This document shows positions 26,638 through 35,766 of a stretch of DNA of 64,000 bases, piece after piece. Every line of letters begins with the position of its first letter. Position 1 is the first letter of the stretch. This DNA comes from DATKJY01 sp964540105 (lineage in GTDB: Bacteria > Zixibacteria > MSB-5A5 > GN15 > FEB-12): the NCBI GenBank assembly GCA_964540105.1, contig CAZILL010000001.1:558001-622000 (forward strand), in the 5' to 3' direction. The notes below the pieces were generated by a model. The model did not search any database, was not told the origin of the DNA, and was given only the letters and a program-made list of their open reading frames with translations. Position numbers and translations under genes: made by a program.

Positions 26638-29091
26638 ATGAATGAGATGTTTACCGAAGCGGCCCGCAGGGCCATTGAATATGCTCGCGATGAAGCCTCT
26701 CGTTTGAGGCACGACTATATCGGTACCGAACATCTCCTGCTTGGACTGATCCGTCTTGGTGAAGGACGCGCGATCGAGGTTATCAACAATCTCGGCCTCG
26801 ATGTAGACGACCTGAAGACTTCGATCGAGGAAGTCGTTCAACCTTCAGGCGGCACGATGACCATGGGGCAGCTCCCGCTTACCGCAAGGGCGAAGAAGAC
26901 GCTCGAGGTTTCCGGACAAGAAGCACGTGCCTTGAAGTCCAAGGATATCGACACCGAGCATATTCTCCTGGCCCTACTGAAGGATGAGGAAGGCGTGGCT
27001 GCCCAGGTCCTCTCCACCTATGAAATCGACTACAAAGAGGCGTATGAAGAGCTCAAGAATGTTCAGAACGGTAAGCCGTCATCGTTTAAGAAGAAACGCA
27101 AGAAATCCAAGACTCCGGCGCTCGATCATTTCGGGCGCGATCTGACCGAGATGGCTCGCCGCGGTAAGCTTGATCCGATCATCGGACGAGAGGTCGAGAT
27201 CGAAAGGGTCTGCCAGATTCTATCCAGGCGAAAAAAGAATAACCCAGTGCTGATCGGGGAGCCGGGCGTCGGCAAGACCGCGATCGCTGAAGGGCTTGCC
27301 CAGCGAATCGTCGAAGGGAATGTTCCCCAGACGCTGGAGAACAAACGGGTTGTGACGCTCGACATGGCGTCGCTGGTGGCGGGGACGAAGTATCGGGGCC
27401 AGTTCGAGGAACGGCTCAAAGCAGTCATGAATGAAATCATCAACACGACCGACGTGATCATCTTTATTGACGAGTTACACACGATCGTCGGGGCTGGAGG
27501 CGCGGAAGGCTCGTTGGATGCCTCCAATATTTTCAAACCGTCGCTGTCACGCGGTGAGCTGCGCTGCATTGGTGCCACAACGCTCAATGAATATCGCAAG
27601 TACATCGAGAAGGATGGCGCGCTCGAACGTCGCTTCCAGACCGTCATGGTCGAGCCTCCGTCCGAAGAGGATACAATAAAGATCCTCAAGGGGCTGCGTC
27701 CGAAGTACGAAGAGCACCACAAGATTGTCATTTCTGATGATGCTATTGAGCAGGCGGTGAGATTGTCGAATCGGTACATCTCGGGCAAGTATCAGCCGGA
27801 TAAGGCCATAGACCTTATCGACGAGGCGGGCTCTCGCTCGCATTTGGCGACCTATACCCGACCCGAGCAGTTCGCGCAGATTGAATCCGCCCTCGCGGAA
27901 TTGCAGCATCGCAAGGAAGAAGCGGTCAAGAATCAGGCCTTCGAAACTGCGGCTCAGCTGCGAGATGAAATTAAGGCGGAGAAAGAGAAACTGGCCGAGC
28001 AGCAAAGGAAGTGGGAGGAAATACGGGAGAAGGAAAAGGTGACGTTGAACGCCGAAGATGTCGCCTCGGTTCTGGCCAAGATCACCGGTATCCCTCTTTT
28101 CCGGCTTGAAGAAAGAGAGTCGCAGCGTCTGCTTCGCATGGAAGATGAACTGCGCAAGAGCATCGTTGGACAGGAGGACGCAATCGCGATTCTGGGGCGC
28201 ACGCTCCGTCGCGCGCGAGCTGGTCTGGGTGATCCACGTCGCCCCATAGGTACCTTCATTTTCCTTGGTCCGACCGGTGTCGGCAAGACCGAGTTGGCAC
28301 GCTCCTTGGCGAACTTCCTTTTCGACGACCCCGAGGCGCTGGTGCGCATAGACATGTCGGAGTACATGGAAAAATTCGCAGTCTCGCGATTGATAGGCGC
28401 TCCTCCCGGCTATGTCGGCTACGAGGAGGGGGGGCAGCTGACCGAGAAAGTTCGCCGCAAGCCCTATTCAGTTGTACTGCTCGACGAAATCGAGAAGGCG
28501 CATCCGGACGTATTCAATATCCTCCTGCAGCTGATGGACGACGGCTCCCTGACCGATTCGTTCGGGCGGCGCGTGGACTTCAAGAACACCGTCCTGATCA
28601 TGACATCAAACATCGGCACCAAGCAGATTCGCGACGGAAAGACAGTCGGTTTTGACGGGGCTGCTGTGGATATGTCGTTCGAAGGAATGAAGAAGAAGAT
28701 TCTCGACGAGTTGAAGAAGCTGTTCAATCCTGAGTTGCTGAACCGGATCGATGAAGCCGTTGTTTTCAACGTGCTCAGTCGTGCCCATATCAAGCAGATC
28801 GTAGATATTTTGGTGACCGACATTGCCAAGCGGCTTGCGGAAAAGGGCATCAGTTTCAAACTGACCGACGAAGCCAGAGAGTTCCTTGTGGACAAAGGGT
28901 ATGATCCGACCTACGGAGCGCGCCCTCTCAAGCGGGCGCTTCAGCGCTACCTTGAGGATCCCCTGGCGGAGGAGATTCTGCGCGGACAGTATGCCGGCGA
29001 TCTTGATCTGATGATCGGGGCGACCGATGAGAAGCTGACTTTCACATTTGAAAGCCACCGACCCAATCCGAAAGAAGAGAAGGTCAGTTAG
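26638..29091 (+). CDS. clpC: ATP-dependent protease ATPase ClpC
   Basis: 817 residues from the ATG at 26638, with GAGGAAGG upstream. Two N-terminal Clp repeats (about 4-140) are followed by AAA1 with Walker A GEPGVGKTAIAEGL, a UVR middle region (EEAVKNQAFETAAQLRDE) and AAA2 with Walker A GPTGVGKTEL. A VGF tripeptide at the ClpP-binding loop (KTVGFDG) shows that it can dock on ClpP. The C-terminal D2-small domain is complete. It unfolds substrates for ClpP; the neighbouring McsAB suggests arginine-phosphate-marked substrates. Confidence 0.97.
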   Translation: MNEMFTEAARRAIEYARDEASRLRHDYIGTEHLLLGLIRLGEGRAIEVINNLGLDVDDLKTSIEEVVQPSGGTMTMGQLPLTARAKKTLEVSGQEARALKSKDIDTEHILLALLKDEEGVAAQVLSTYEIDYKEAYEELKNVQNGKPSSFKKKRKKSKTPALDHFGRDLTEMARRGKLDPIIGREVEIERVCQILSRRKKNNPVLIGEPGVGKTAIAEGLAQRIVEGNVPQTLENKRVVTLDMASLVAGTKYRGQFEERLKAVMNEIINTTDVIIFIDELHTIVGAGGAEGSLDASNIFKPSLSRGELRCIGATTLNEYRKYIEKDGALERRFQTVMVEPPSEEDTIKILKGLRPKYEEHHKIVISDDAIEQAVRLSNRYISGKYQPDKAIDLIDEAGSRSHLATYTRPEQFAQIESALAELQHRKEEAVKNQAFETAAQLRDEIKAEKEKLAEQQRKWEEIREKEKVTLNAEDVASVLAKITGIPLFRLEERESQRLLRMEDELRKSIVGQEDAIAILGRTLRRARAGLGDPRRPIGTFIFLGPTGVGKTELARSLANFLFDDPEALVRIDMSEYMEKFAVSRLIGAPPGYVGYEEGGQLTEKVRRKPYSVVLLDEIEKAHPDVFNILLQLMDDGSLTDSFGRRVDFKNTVLIMTSNIGTKQIRDGKTVGFDGAAVDMSFEGMKKKILDELKKLFNPELLNRIDEAVVFNVLSRAHIKQIVDILVTDIAKRLAEKGISFKLTDEAREFLVDKGYDPTYGARPLKRALQRYLEDPLAEEILRGQYAGDLDLMIGATDEKLTFTFESHRPNPKEEKVS

Positions 29092-29121
29092 ATCGATCGC
29101 GAGTGCGTCTGACAATCGATC

Positions 29122-29156
29122 AAGGGCGGCCGAGCGCAACTCAGCCGCCCTTTTTT
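29122..29156 (+). terminator. Rho-independent terminator after clpC
   Basis: A perfect 9-bp GC-rich stem (29122-29130 with 29144-29152), extendable by three more pairs after one mismatch, followed by a run of T. It ends the coaD-to-clpC block. Confidence 0.92.
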
Positions 29157-29196
29157 ATGGTGAAAGTAATTGTTGGATAATAGGTTATCTTTTCCC

Positions 29197-29224
29197 TTGC
29201 CAGGTTCGTTCGAAGTTGTATATT
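29197..29224 (+). promoter_or_regulatory. rpmA promoter
   Basis: TTGCCA (29197-29202), 16 bp, TATATT (29219-29224), about 48 bp from the expected start site to the ATG. Confidence 0.7.
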
Positions 29225-29278
29225 GGATTTCTGTTGAATTCGACAAAGAGATAATGTTAACGTATAGAGGTTGTAGTA

Positions 29279-29530
29279 ATGGCTCATAAGAAGGGCGTAG
29301 GATCGTCGAGAAACGGCCGGGATTCGGCCGGCGCGCGACGTGGCACCAAAGTCTACGGCGGCCAGGCAGTCAGTGCCGGTTCAATCATCGTGCGCCAGTG
29401 CGGCACACCCATTAAGCCGGGGCACAATGTTGGCATGGGGCGTGATTGCACGCTGTTCGCAAAGATTACCGGTGTTGTAAAATTCGAGCGAGTAGGAAAG
29501 ACGGGTAAGCAAGTCTCCGTCTACGAATAA
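29279..29530 (+). CDS. rpmA: 50S ribosomal protein L27
   Basis: An 83-residue L27. MAHKKGVGSSRNGRDSAGARRGTKVYGG, here shown only to its clear motifs (AHKKGxGSSRNGRDS and the IIVRQCGT region), is diagnostic. The N-terminal tail begins at Ala after Met with no Firmicute-type extension, so no protease step is needed. rplU (L21), its normal upstream partner, is absent here and the gene has its own promoter and terminator. Confidence 0.97.
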   Translation: MAHKKGVGSSRNGRDSAGARRGTKVYGGQAVSAGSIIVRQCGTPIKPGHNVGMGRDCTLFAKITGVVKFERVGKTGKQVSVYE

Positions 29531-29549
29531 TCCCAGCAAATCCGCTTCA

Positions 29550-29610
29550 GGCCTGAAACAGGCCAAGATCGTAAGCGCCGTTGAACCAAAGAGTTCGGCG
29601 GCGTTTTCTC
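29550..29610 (+). terminator. Tandem hairpins and terminator after rpmA
   Basis: A 6-bp perfect hairpin with a 3-nt loop (29550-29564), followed by an 11-pair stem with two G-U pairs (29576-29586 with 29593-29603) and a TTTTCTCTT tail. The second is the likely terminator. Confidence 0.8.
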
Positions 29611-29636
29611 TTGCTTAGGCGTAATCTCGCAACACC

Positions 29637-31304
29637 CTATTTAATCAATTGCATTTTCCTCGACCACGATTGTTCGCCGACGGTCAATCGGTACAAATAA
29701 ACACCAGATGCGACCGCCTTTCCTGCGCTGTCGGTACCGTCCCATCTCGACCGGTGCGATCCAGCGGATAGAAATCGATCCACCAGTGTTCGAACCCGCC
29801 CACCCATCGAGTTGAAAACAACAAGGGATACCGGCGCACCTGTTGCCAGACTGAATTCTATCTGCGTACTGCCATTAAACGGATTGGGGTAATTCTGCTG
29901 GAGCACAAATGTCCCAGGGATCTGTTCATCATCATCCAATACGGCATCAGTTGCATGACCGTCCCAGCCAGCAAAGATGTTTACTTCGCCGTACCACGTG
30001 TCAGGGTAATTTCCCGTCCTCGACCGAACCGCAAAATCATCAATGCCGTCGCCGGTAAAATCACCTATACCTGCAACCGCTTCGCCAAATTGATACTGCC
30101 ACCCCGCAACCATGTAATCTTCGATCCAGATATCCGCGGGCATAAACGCGCTGACATCCTTGCCACCCAGGTACAGGTGTGCCTCATAGCGCGAAGCTAC
30201 GCTGTTGACGTACCCCATGATAAAATCAGGATACCCGTCATGATTCACATCGCCGGCACGCTCCACGCTGTATGGCTGGAAATACCCGGAGCTACCTCGC
30301 ATCTGGTTCACAACTATATCCCGGGTGCCGTCGAACGAAGCCGAGCCCAAGTATATTCCGTCTCGAGCCGTGTCACTACCGAAGATGGCTAGATCGTCGT
30401 ACCCGTCCTCGTTGAAATCGCCGATGTTGCAGAGCATTTGACCGAAGAACTGCGACGTACCTTGAATGATCAGGTCGACCGAAGTGTCATAGGGTTTCAC
30501 ACCAAAGTAGACGTACACGCTTGCCGTTGAATACCCCCCCACACCGACACGCGACGAGACAACAATGTCTCCGAGACCATCCCCATTGAAATCTCCGGTG
30601 CAGAGTGGGTCGCCAAAATTAGCGTTCGTATCTGAGATAACGTAGTCGGGCATGGTGTCGAAGTTTGGCCCCGTCTTGTAGAGGTCGATGTACACTGCTG
30701 GACGGCCGTTTACATCCCTGACCACCGGCAGTTCCAGGATTCCGTCCCCATCGACGTCTATAGCCTGATACGAGAAGGTGAAGTGGTTGGGAATGATCAC
30801 TTCCGGGATATTGTCGAATTGTGGCCCACCGAAGAAAATGTCAAAATTGATCTGTGGCTGCAGAGGGAGGTGCCATTGTCCGAAATCAACAAAACCATCT
30901 CCATTCAAGTCTCCAAGGTAGTTGAAGTCACTACCGATATAGGGATAGCTGCGAATCGGAGTCCCCGTTGCGTTCAGCCCCCCACTGTAAATAAAACAGC
31001 GATTTGTATCATGTCCACCCTGCCATCGTGTCACCAGTAGTTCGTTCCCTAATCTGCCGTCGATGTTCCCCAGGTCAATCATCCGCTTGCCGAAACTCTG
31101 CCCCGTATCAACATCCCGGATCACCAGGACACGCTCGATCGAATCCACTTTCGCCCGTGTCGAGACAAGGGGCTTGATCCAGTCGGCAAGAGCTGGAGTG
31201 CATACACTCATTGCAACGAACGAAACTGCCATCAATCGCGCAAGAAGCAACAGCACCAACGGCATTCGTCTGAGCAAGGGAAAGCGAATATTGTTGAATG
31301 TCAC
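29637..31304 (-). CDS. Secreted FG-GAP (integrin-like) repeat protein with sorting domain
   Basis: About 555 residues from a GTG at 31304 that has GGAGGG before it; an upstream ATG at 31439 would place 45 odd residues before the signal. A signal peptide precedes seven FG-GAP repeats with calcium-loop motifs such as DLNGDGFVDF, DVDGDGILEL, DFNGDGLGDI, DFNEDGYDDL, DVNHDGYPDF and DFTGDGIDDF. A beta-propeller is therefore likely. The C-terminus is the NYPNPFN sorting domain with VYLYRLTVGEQSWSRKM. It is probably a surface or extracellular adhesive or ligand-binding protein. It is divergent from fumC. Confidence 0.88.
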   Translation of the reverse strand: MTFNNIRFPLLRRMPLVLLLLARLMAVSFVAMSVCTPALADWIKPLVSTRAKVDSIERVLVIRDVDTGQSFGKRMIDLGNIDGRLGNELLVTRWQGGHDTNRCFIYSGGLNATGTPIRSYPYIGSDFNYLGDLNGDGFVDFGQWHLPLQPQINFDIFFGGPQFDNIPEVIIPNHFTFSYQAIDVDGDGILELPVVRDVNGRPAVYIDLYKTGPNFDTMPDYVISDTNANFGDPLCTGDFNGDGLGDIVVSSRVGVGGYSTASVYVYFGVKPYDTSVDLIIQGTSQFFGQMLCNIGDFNEDGYDDLAIFGSDTARDGIYLGSASFDGTRDIVVNQMRGSSGYFQPYSVERAGDVNHDGYPDFIMGYVNSVASRYEAHLYLGGKDVSAFMPADIWIEDYMVAGWQYQFGEAVAGIGDFTGDGIDDFAVRSRTGNYPDTWYGEVNIFAGWDGHATDAVLDDDEQIPGTFVLQQNYPNPFNGSTQIEFSLATGAPVSLVVFNSMGGRVRTLVDRFLSAGSHRSRWDGTDSAGKAVASGVYLYRLTVGEQSWSRKMQLIK

Positions 31305-31332
31305 GCGCCCTCCAGCGTCTGTAATACAAGTC

Positions 31333-31361
31333 AATATAGGGTCGACCTCTCCTTTTGCCAG
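31333..31361 (-). promoter_or_regulatory. Promoter of the FG-GAP protein gene
   Basis: On the minus strand CTGGCA (31356-31361), 17 bp, TATATT (31333-31338), about 28 bp before the GTG start. It lies back to back with the fumC promoter. Confidence 0.45.
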
Positions 31362-31383
31362 AAGAAAAGACGAAATCATCGAC

Positions 31384-31411
31384 TTGCCCCGACTATGAGA
31401 ATGATTATATT
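31384..31411 (+). promoter_or_regulatory. fumC promoter
   Basis: TTGCCC (31384-31389), 16 bp, TATATT (31406-31411), 39 bp before the ATG. It is an exact member of the recurrent promoter type. Confidence 0.7.
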
Positions 31412-31450
31412 CCCCCCATGTCACATTCCGGAACAGCACAGGAGTTATCC

Positions 31451-32848
31451 ATGAAATATCGTATAGAGACCGATTCGATGGGGGAAATCCAGGTTCCCTC
31501 GGACAGGTACTACGGAGCCCAGACCGCCCGTTCGCTGCATCACTTTCGCATCGGCTCGGAGCGCATGCCCCGGGAACTGATCCGCGCCATGGGGATTCTG
31601 AAGAAAGCTTCAGCGATCGTCAACGTCGATCTCGGGCTCTTACCGAAAGATAAGGGGGACCTGATTATCAAGGCGGCTGACGAAGTGATCGCGGGAGGAC
31701 TCGATGATCATTTCCCGCTGGTTATCTGGCAAACTGGATCCGGCACGCAAAGCAACATGAACGCCAACGAGGTCATTTCGAATCGCGCCATCGAAATGGC
31801 CGGCGGGGTCATGGGGTCCAAGAAACCGATCCATCCCAACGACGATGTCAACAAAGCGCAATCCTCGAATGACACCTTTCCGACCGCCATGCACATTGCG
31901 GCGGTTGAGGAGATTCATCGTCGTCTGATTCCGATGGTAACCCAGTTGCGCGATACGCTGGCGAAAAAGTCGAAGGACTTTGAGGCCATTATCAAGATCG
32001 GACGCACCCACCTGATGGATGCCACTCCGATCACGCTCGGGCAGGAGTTCTCGGGCTACGTGGCGGCGCTTACCTATGGACTTGACCGCATTAATGACGC
32101 TCTCAAGAGGCTGTATCAACTCGCTCTTGGCGGTACGGCGGTGGGGACCGGGCTGAATACTCATCCTGAGTTTGCCCAGAAAGTCGCGGCGATTATCGCT
32201 CAATTGACCGGCAAGCCGTTTATCACGGCTCCAAACAAGTACGAAGCGCTGGCCACCCACGATGAGTTGGTGGAACTGCACGGCCAGCTCAAGACGCTGG
32301 CGTGCTCGCTGATGAAGATCGCCAATGACATTCGCTGGTTGGCGTCGGGCCCCAGGTCCGGCATCGCTGAGATCGCGATTCCGGAGAATGAGCCTGGGTC
32401 GTCGATCATGCCCGGGAAAGTCAACCCCACGCAGCCGGAAGCAATGACTATGGTCTGCACACAGGTTCTTGGCAACGATGTGGCCGTGAATATCGGGGGG
32501 GCCTCCGGGAACTTCGAGCTCAACGTGTACAAACCGGTGATCATCTACAACGTTCTGCAGTCGATACGCCTGTTGGCCGATTCCTGCGAAATGTTTAACG
32601 AGCATTGCGCGGTCGGAATCGAGCCACTCAAAGAGAACATTCGAAAGCACCTTCAGAACTCCCTGATGTTGGTGACGGCACTGAACCCGCACATTGGTTA
32701 CGACAATGCCGCCAAGGTTGCGAAGAAGGCCCACAAGGAACATACAACATTGAAGGAAGCGGCGGTGGCGCTCGGCCTGCTGACAAGCGAGGAGTTCGAC
32801 GCCAAGGTTCGGCCTGAGAACATGATCAGTCCAAACTTACGAAAGTAA
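31451..32848 (+). CDS. fumC: Fumarate hydratase, class II
   Basis: 465 residues from the ATG at 31451 (AGGAG upstream), the normal FumC length. The family signature GSSIMPGKVNPTQPEAM is intact, as are SGTQSNMNANEV, the IGRTHLMDATPITLGQE segment and HPNDDVNKAQSSNDTFPT. It interconverts fumarate and malate in the TCA cycle, with no iron-sulfur cluster. In-frame codons upstream from 31355 are not part of the family and are ignored. It is a single gene. Confidence 0.97.
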   Translation: MKYRIETDSMGEIQVPSDRYYGAQTARSLHHFRIGSERMPRELIRAMGILKKASAIVNVDLGLLPKDKGDLIIKAADEVIAGGLDDHFPLVIWQTGSGTQSNMNANEVISNRAIEMAGGVMGSKKPIHPNDDVNKAQSSNDTFPTAMHIAAVEEIHRRLIPMVTQLRDTLAKKSKDFEAIIKIGRTHLMDATPITLGQEFSGYVAALTYGLDRINDALKRLYQLALGGTAVGTGLNTHPEFAQKVAAIIAQLTGKPFITAPNKYEALATHDELVELHGQLKTLACSLMKIANDIRWLASGPRSGIAEIAIPENEPGSSIMPGKVNPTQPEAMTMVCTQVLGNDVAVNIGGASGNFELNVYKPVIIYNVLQSIRLLADSCEMFNEHCAVGIEPLKENIRKHLQNSLMLVTALNPHIGYDNAAKVAKKAHKEHTTLKEAAVALGLLTSEEFDAKVRPENMISPNLRK

Positions 32849-33158
32849 CCGGTACGATCTCTCGACCAAATTTGCGGTTAGGGGGAACGTAAGGCGAGCG
32901 AGCGGAGTCCGGCCGACATTTGTCTTGAGCGTTCTGTAACCGATTGACCATCAAAAACATACGCCCGCCCGCCGGTGTTCACTCGACCTCCTCTGAGTCC
33001 ATAAACCACTTGCCTATTGCTGCGGAATTGATATATTGGTCAGCTTACGTTCGCAGGACGTAGTCTGTCCGATTTCCGGCCCGACAGAAAACAGGTATCG
33101 CGGCTATGACATCAGATGAGACAACTATCTGTGTGTGTGAACGATGTGAAATGGAAAT
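32849..33158. other. Intergenic region upstream of the ffh operon
   Basis: 310 bp with no convincing ORF, no SRP RNA signature and no tRNA. It contains the ffh promoter at 33010-33037 and an untranslated leader of about 115 bp. I see nothing else definite. Confidence 0.5.
33010..33037 (+). promoter_or_regulatory. Promoter of the ffh-rplS operon
   Basis: TTGCCT (33010-33015), 16 bp, TATATT (33032-33037). It leaves a leader of about 115 bp before ffh. Confidence 0.7.
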
Positions 33159-34493
33159 ATGTTTTCAAATCTGTCTGACAAGTTAGAATCGGTCTTCAAG
33201 AAACTTCGCGGCGCGGGGAAACTGTCCGAGAAAAATATTCGTGACTCGATGCGCGAGGTTCGGCAGGCGCTTCTGGAGGCCGACGTCAACTACAAGGTTG
33301 CCCGCGATTTTGTGAAGGCTGTCGAAGAGAAAGCGGTCGGGACCGAAGTTCTTCAGGCGATCGAGCCGGGTCAGATGGTCATCAAGATCGTCCACGACGA
33401 AATGGTAACGTTGCTGGGCAGCAAAGTTGTGCCACTGGCTCCAATCGACAAGACCCCGACGGTGTACATGGTGTGCGGTCTTCAAGGATCCGGGAAGACG
33501 ACGCTGACCGGTAAGATTGCGCTCTGGGCAAAGCGCAAGAATAAGAAACCGCTGGTGGTTGCGGCTGATATCTATCGTCCTGCCGCGGTCAAGCAATTGA
33601 AAGTTCTGGCAGATTCAATAGGTGTTGAGCACTTTCATCTCGAAGGGAAGACGCCTCCGGAGATTTGCCGCGAGGGAGTGCGGTACGCCTCGAAGAATTT
33701 CGTCGATCTGGTCATCCTGGACACCGCCGGTCGACTTCATGTCGACGACGAACTCATGATCGAACTCGAGCAGATCAAAGCGCTGGTCAAGCCCGATGAA
33801 CTTTTGCTCGTGGCCGATGCCATGACCGGCCAGGATGCGGTGAACGTGGCCGATCAGTTCCATCGTCGACTGAATCTCACCGGTGTCGTGCTGAGCAAAC
33901 TTGATGGCGACGCGCGCGGGGGTGCGGCCCTTTCGATTCGAAAGGTCACCGGTTGCCCGATCAAGATGGCCTCGGTCGGGGAAAAACTCTCCGATTTGGA
34001 GCCGTTCCATCCGGATCGGCTGGCGTCGCGGATCCTGGGCATGGGGGACATTGTCACGCTGGTCGAAAAGGCGCAGGAGAATGTCGACCTGCAGCAGGCG
34101 CAGAAGATGCAGGAGAAACTGCTCAAGGCGCAGTTTGATTTTGAGGACTTTCTCGAACAGATGAGCCAACTCAAGAAGATGGGGCCGCTGGAATCTGTCA
34201 TTGGTATGATTCCGGGTGTGGGAAAGCAGCTGAAGGGGCTCAAGTTAGATGAGCGCGAAATCGAACGGACGACCGCGATCATCAAATCGATGACCATGCT
34301 CGAGCGGCGCAATCCGAGGATTATCGACGGATCGCGCAAGAAACGCATTGCAAAAGGATCTGGCAATACGATCCAGGCTGTGAATCAGCTCATTGACCAG
34401 TTCTTCGCGATGCAGAAGATGTTTCACCAAATGGGCAATAATAAACGAATGATAAAGATGGCAAAAAACTGGCCCGGCTTAGGGGCCACGTAA
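33159..34493 (+). CDS. ffh: Signal recognition particle protein Ffh (SRP54)
   Basis: A 444-residue GTPase that targets nascent membrane proteins together with SRP RNA and FtsY. An N-terminal four-helix bundle is followed by the G domain with GLQGSGKTTLTGK, DTAGRLHVDDE, and LSKLDGDARGGAA. The C-terminal M domain (about 300-444) is methionine-rich, and SRKKRIAKGSG and MQKMFHQMGN mark its RNA-binding and signal-sequence parts. It is the first gene of the ffh-rpsP-khpA-rimM-trmD-rplS operon. Confidence 0.97.
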   Translation: MFSNLSDKLESVFKKLRGAGKLSEKNIRDSMREVRQALLEADVNYKVARDFVKAVEEKAVGTEVLQAIEPGQMVIKIVHDEMVTLLGSKVVPLAPIDKTPTVYMVCGLQGSGKTTLTGKIALWAKRKNKKPLVVAADIYRPAAVKQLKVLADSIGVEHFHLEGKTPPEICREGVRYASKNFVDLVILDTAGRLHVDDELMIELEQIKALVKPDELLLVADAMTGQDAVNVADQFHRRLNLTGVVLSKLDGDARGGAALSIRKVTGCPIKMASVGEKLSDLEPFHPDRLASRILGMGDIVTLVEKAQENVDLQQAQKMQEKLLKAQFDFEDFLEQMSQLKKMGPLESVIGMIPGVGKQLKGLKLDEREIERTTAIIKSMTMLERRNPRIIDGSRKKRIAKGSGNTIQAVNQLIDQFFAMQKMFHQMGNNKRMIKMAKNWPGLGAT

Positions 34494-34511
34494 GAACGGA
34501 GGAATGCACTT

Positions 34512-34883
34512 TTGGCGGTACACATCAGACTACGCCGCATGGGGGCGAACAAGCACCCCTTCTATCGCATAGTCGCGGCCGATTCCCGGCGCGCGCGCGA
34601 TGGACGTTTTCTCGAACTACTTGGGACCTATAATCCCATACCCAAACCAGCCGAGATCACGGTGATCGAAGATAAGATTGTCAAATGGCTCGATCAGGGA
34701 GCGTTGCCCAGTGACACGGTCGGATCGCTTCTCGATCAGATTGGTTTCACCGAGAAATACCTTCGCGCGAAGAAGGGCGAAGATGCTTCGGCGCTTGTGC
34801 TCAGGAAGACAATCAAGGAGCGTCCTAAGAAGACACGCCGGATGAAGAAAGCGTCAGTCGCTGCGGAACCAGCGCAGCAGTAA
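34512..34883 (+). CDS. rpsP: 30S ribosomal protein S16
   Basis: A 123-residue S16 whose start codon is TTG, placed by homology (AVHIRLRRMGANKHPFYRIVAADSR, N-terminal part) and by a GGAGG 9 bp upstream. The conserved core covers about 80 residues, and the remaining 40 form a basic tail with an Ala-rich end, longer than in E. coli (82 aa). It is 18 bp after ffh. Confidence 0.95.
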   Translation: MAVHIRLRRMGANKHPFYRIVAADSRRARDGRFLELLGTYNPIPKPAEITVIEDKIVKWLDQGALPSDTVGSLLDQIGFTEKYLRAKKGEDASALVLRKTIKERPKKTRRMKKASVAAEPAQQ

Positions 34884-34906
34884 GAAGGAACAAGGACCTC
34901 GCGTGT

Positions 34907-34931
34907 CCGGCTCAGGTTCATGGTGAGCCGG
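34907..34931 (+). promoter_or_regulatory. Hairpin in the rpsP-khpA gap
   Basis: A perfect 8-bp GC-rich stem (34907-34914 with 34924-34931) and a 9-nt loop. No T-tract follows, so it is more likely an RNA-processing or stability element than a terminator. Confidence 0.5.
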
Positions 34932-34996
34932 GCCGTTCAACGAACCATGGTAGATAGAATCGTTCCCGCGCACGAACAGGTGAAAGGATTTCCGCT

Positions 34997-35227
34997 ATGA
35001 AGGAGTTCATTGAGTTTATCGTGAGAGCTCTGGTCGAGTATCCCGACGACGTTTCTATTGTGGAAGTGGAAGGGAGCCGTACGACTGTCTATGAGCTTCG
35101 AGTCGCGCAGGGGGATCTGGGAAAAGTGATTGGCAAAGCCGGTCAGACTGCGAAGTCGATCCGAATCTTGCTGAGCGCCGCGGCGGCGCGACAGGGGAAG
35201 CGGGCAGTGCTGGAGATACTCGAGTAG
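34997..35227 (+). CDS. khpA: KH-domain RNA-binding protein KhpA
   Basis: A 76-residue single KH domain. The GKVIGKAGQTAKSIR stretch carries the GxxG loop that contacts RNA. Small KH proteins of this type (KhpA/YlqC) sit between rpsP and rimM in many bacteria and bind many RNAs, often with KhpB. An AAAGGA ribosome site precedes the ATG. The next gene starts 1 bp after its stop. Confidence 0.93.
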   Translation: MKEFIEFIVRALVEYPDDVSIVEVEGSRTTVYELRVAQGDLGKVIGKAGQTAKSIRILLSAAAARQGKRAVLEILE

Positions 35228-35228
35228 T

Positions 35229-35753
35229 TTGGTTGACTCCGGGAATCTGGTCGTCATTGGCAGGATTGGCAGGACCCGCGGTGTGCGAGGGGAGCTGTAT
35301 GTCAACCCGACCAGCGATCAGCCAGAGCGATTTCTGGAACTCAAGACCCTCTATGTCAGCGGTCGTGACGGTTGGGAAGAACATATCGTGGAATCGAGCA
35401 GCCTGATCTCAGGCAAGCCTGTGCTGAAATTCGGAGGGATTGACACACCGGAGGAAGCGGCCAGGTTTACGAACCGCGATGTGGCTCTGCCGAAAGAGCA
35501 GTTGATAGAGTTGCCGGCAGATACTTATTTCGTGTTCGAGTTGGTCGGCTGTATGGTTTATGACAGTGAAACGGGCGAATGTGTGGGAGACATACAGGAT
35601 GTTATGGAGTATCCGTCGCACGATGTCTATCTTGTCGCCATGCGCGATGGGCGCGAGTTGCTCTGTCCGGCGGTGAAGCAGTTTGTGAAGAGCGTTGATA
35701 TCGCCCAAAGGAAAGTAGTGATTGTCACCTCCGGTCTGTCGTTGCAGGACTGA
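35229..35753 (+). CDS. rimM: Ribosome maturation factor RimM
   Basis: A 174-residue 30S assembly factor. The N-terminal RimM barrel (VIGRIGRTRGVRGELYVNPTSD in part) binds S19, and a C-terminal PRC-barrel follows (about 95-170: FELVGCMVYD, LLCPAVKQFVKSVDI). The only in-frame start is TTG, immediately after the khpA stop, so translation is probably coupled. Position in the operon before trmD is canonical. Confidence 0.93.
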   Translation: MVDSGNLVVIGRIGRTRGVRGELYVNPTSDQPERFLELKTLYVSGRDGWEEHIVESSSLISGKPVLKFGGIDTPEEAARFTNRDVALPKEQLIELPADTYFVFELVGCMVYDSETGECVGDIQDVMEYPSHDVYLVAMRDGRELLCPAVKQFVKSVDIAQRKVVIVTSGLSLQD

Positions 35754-35766
35754 GCCGCGGTGACTT

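Noticed and set aside
32849..33158. SRP RNA or other structured RNA before ffh
   Set aside because: No conserved SRP domain IV loop or other known RNA signature is visible.
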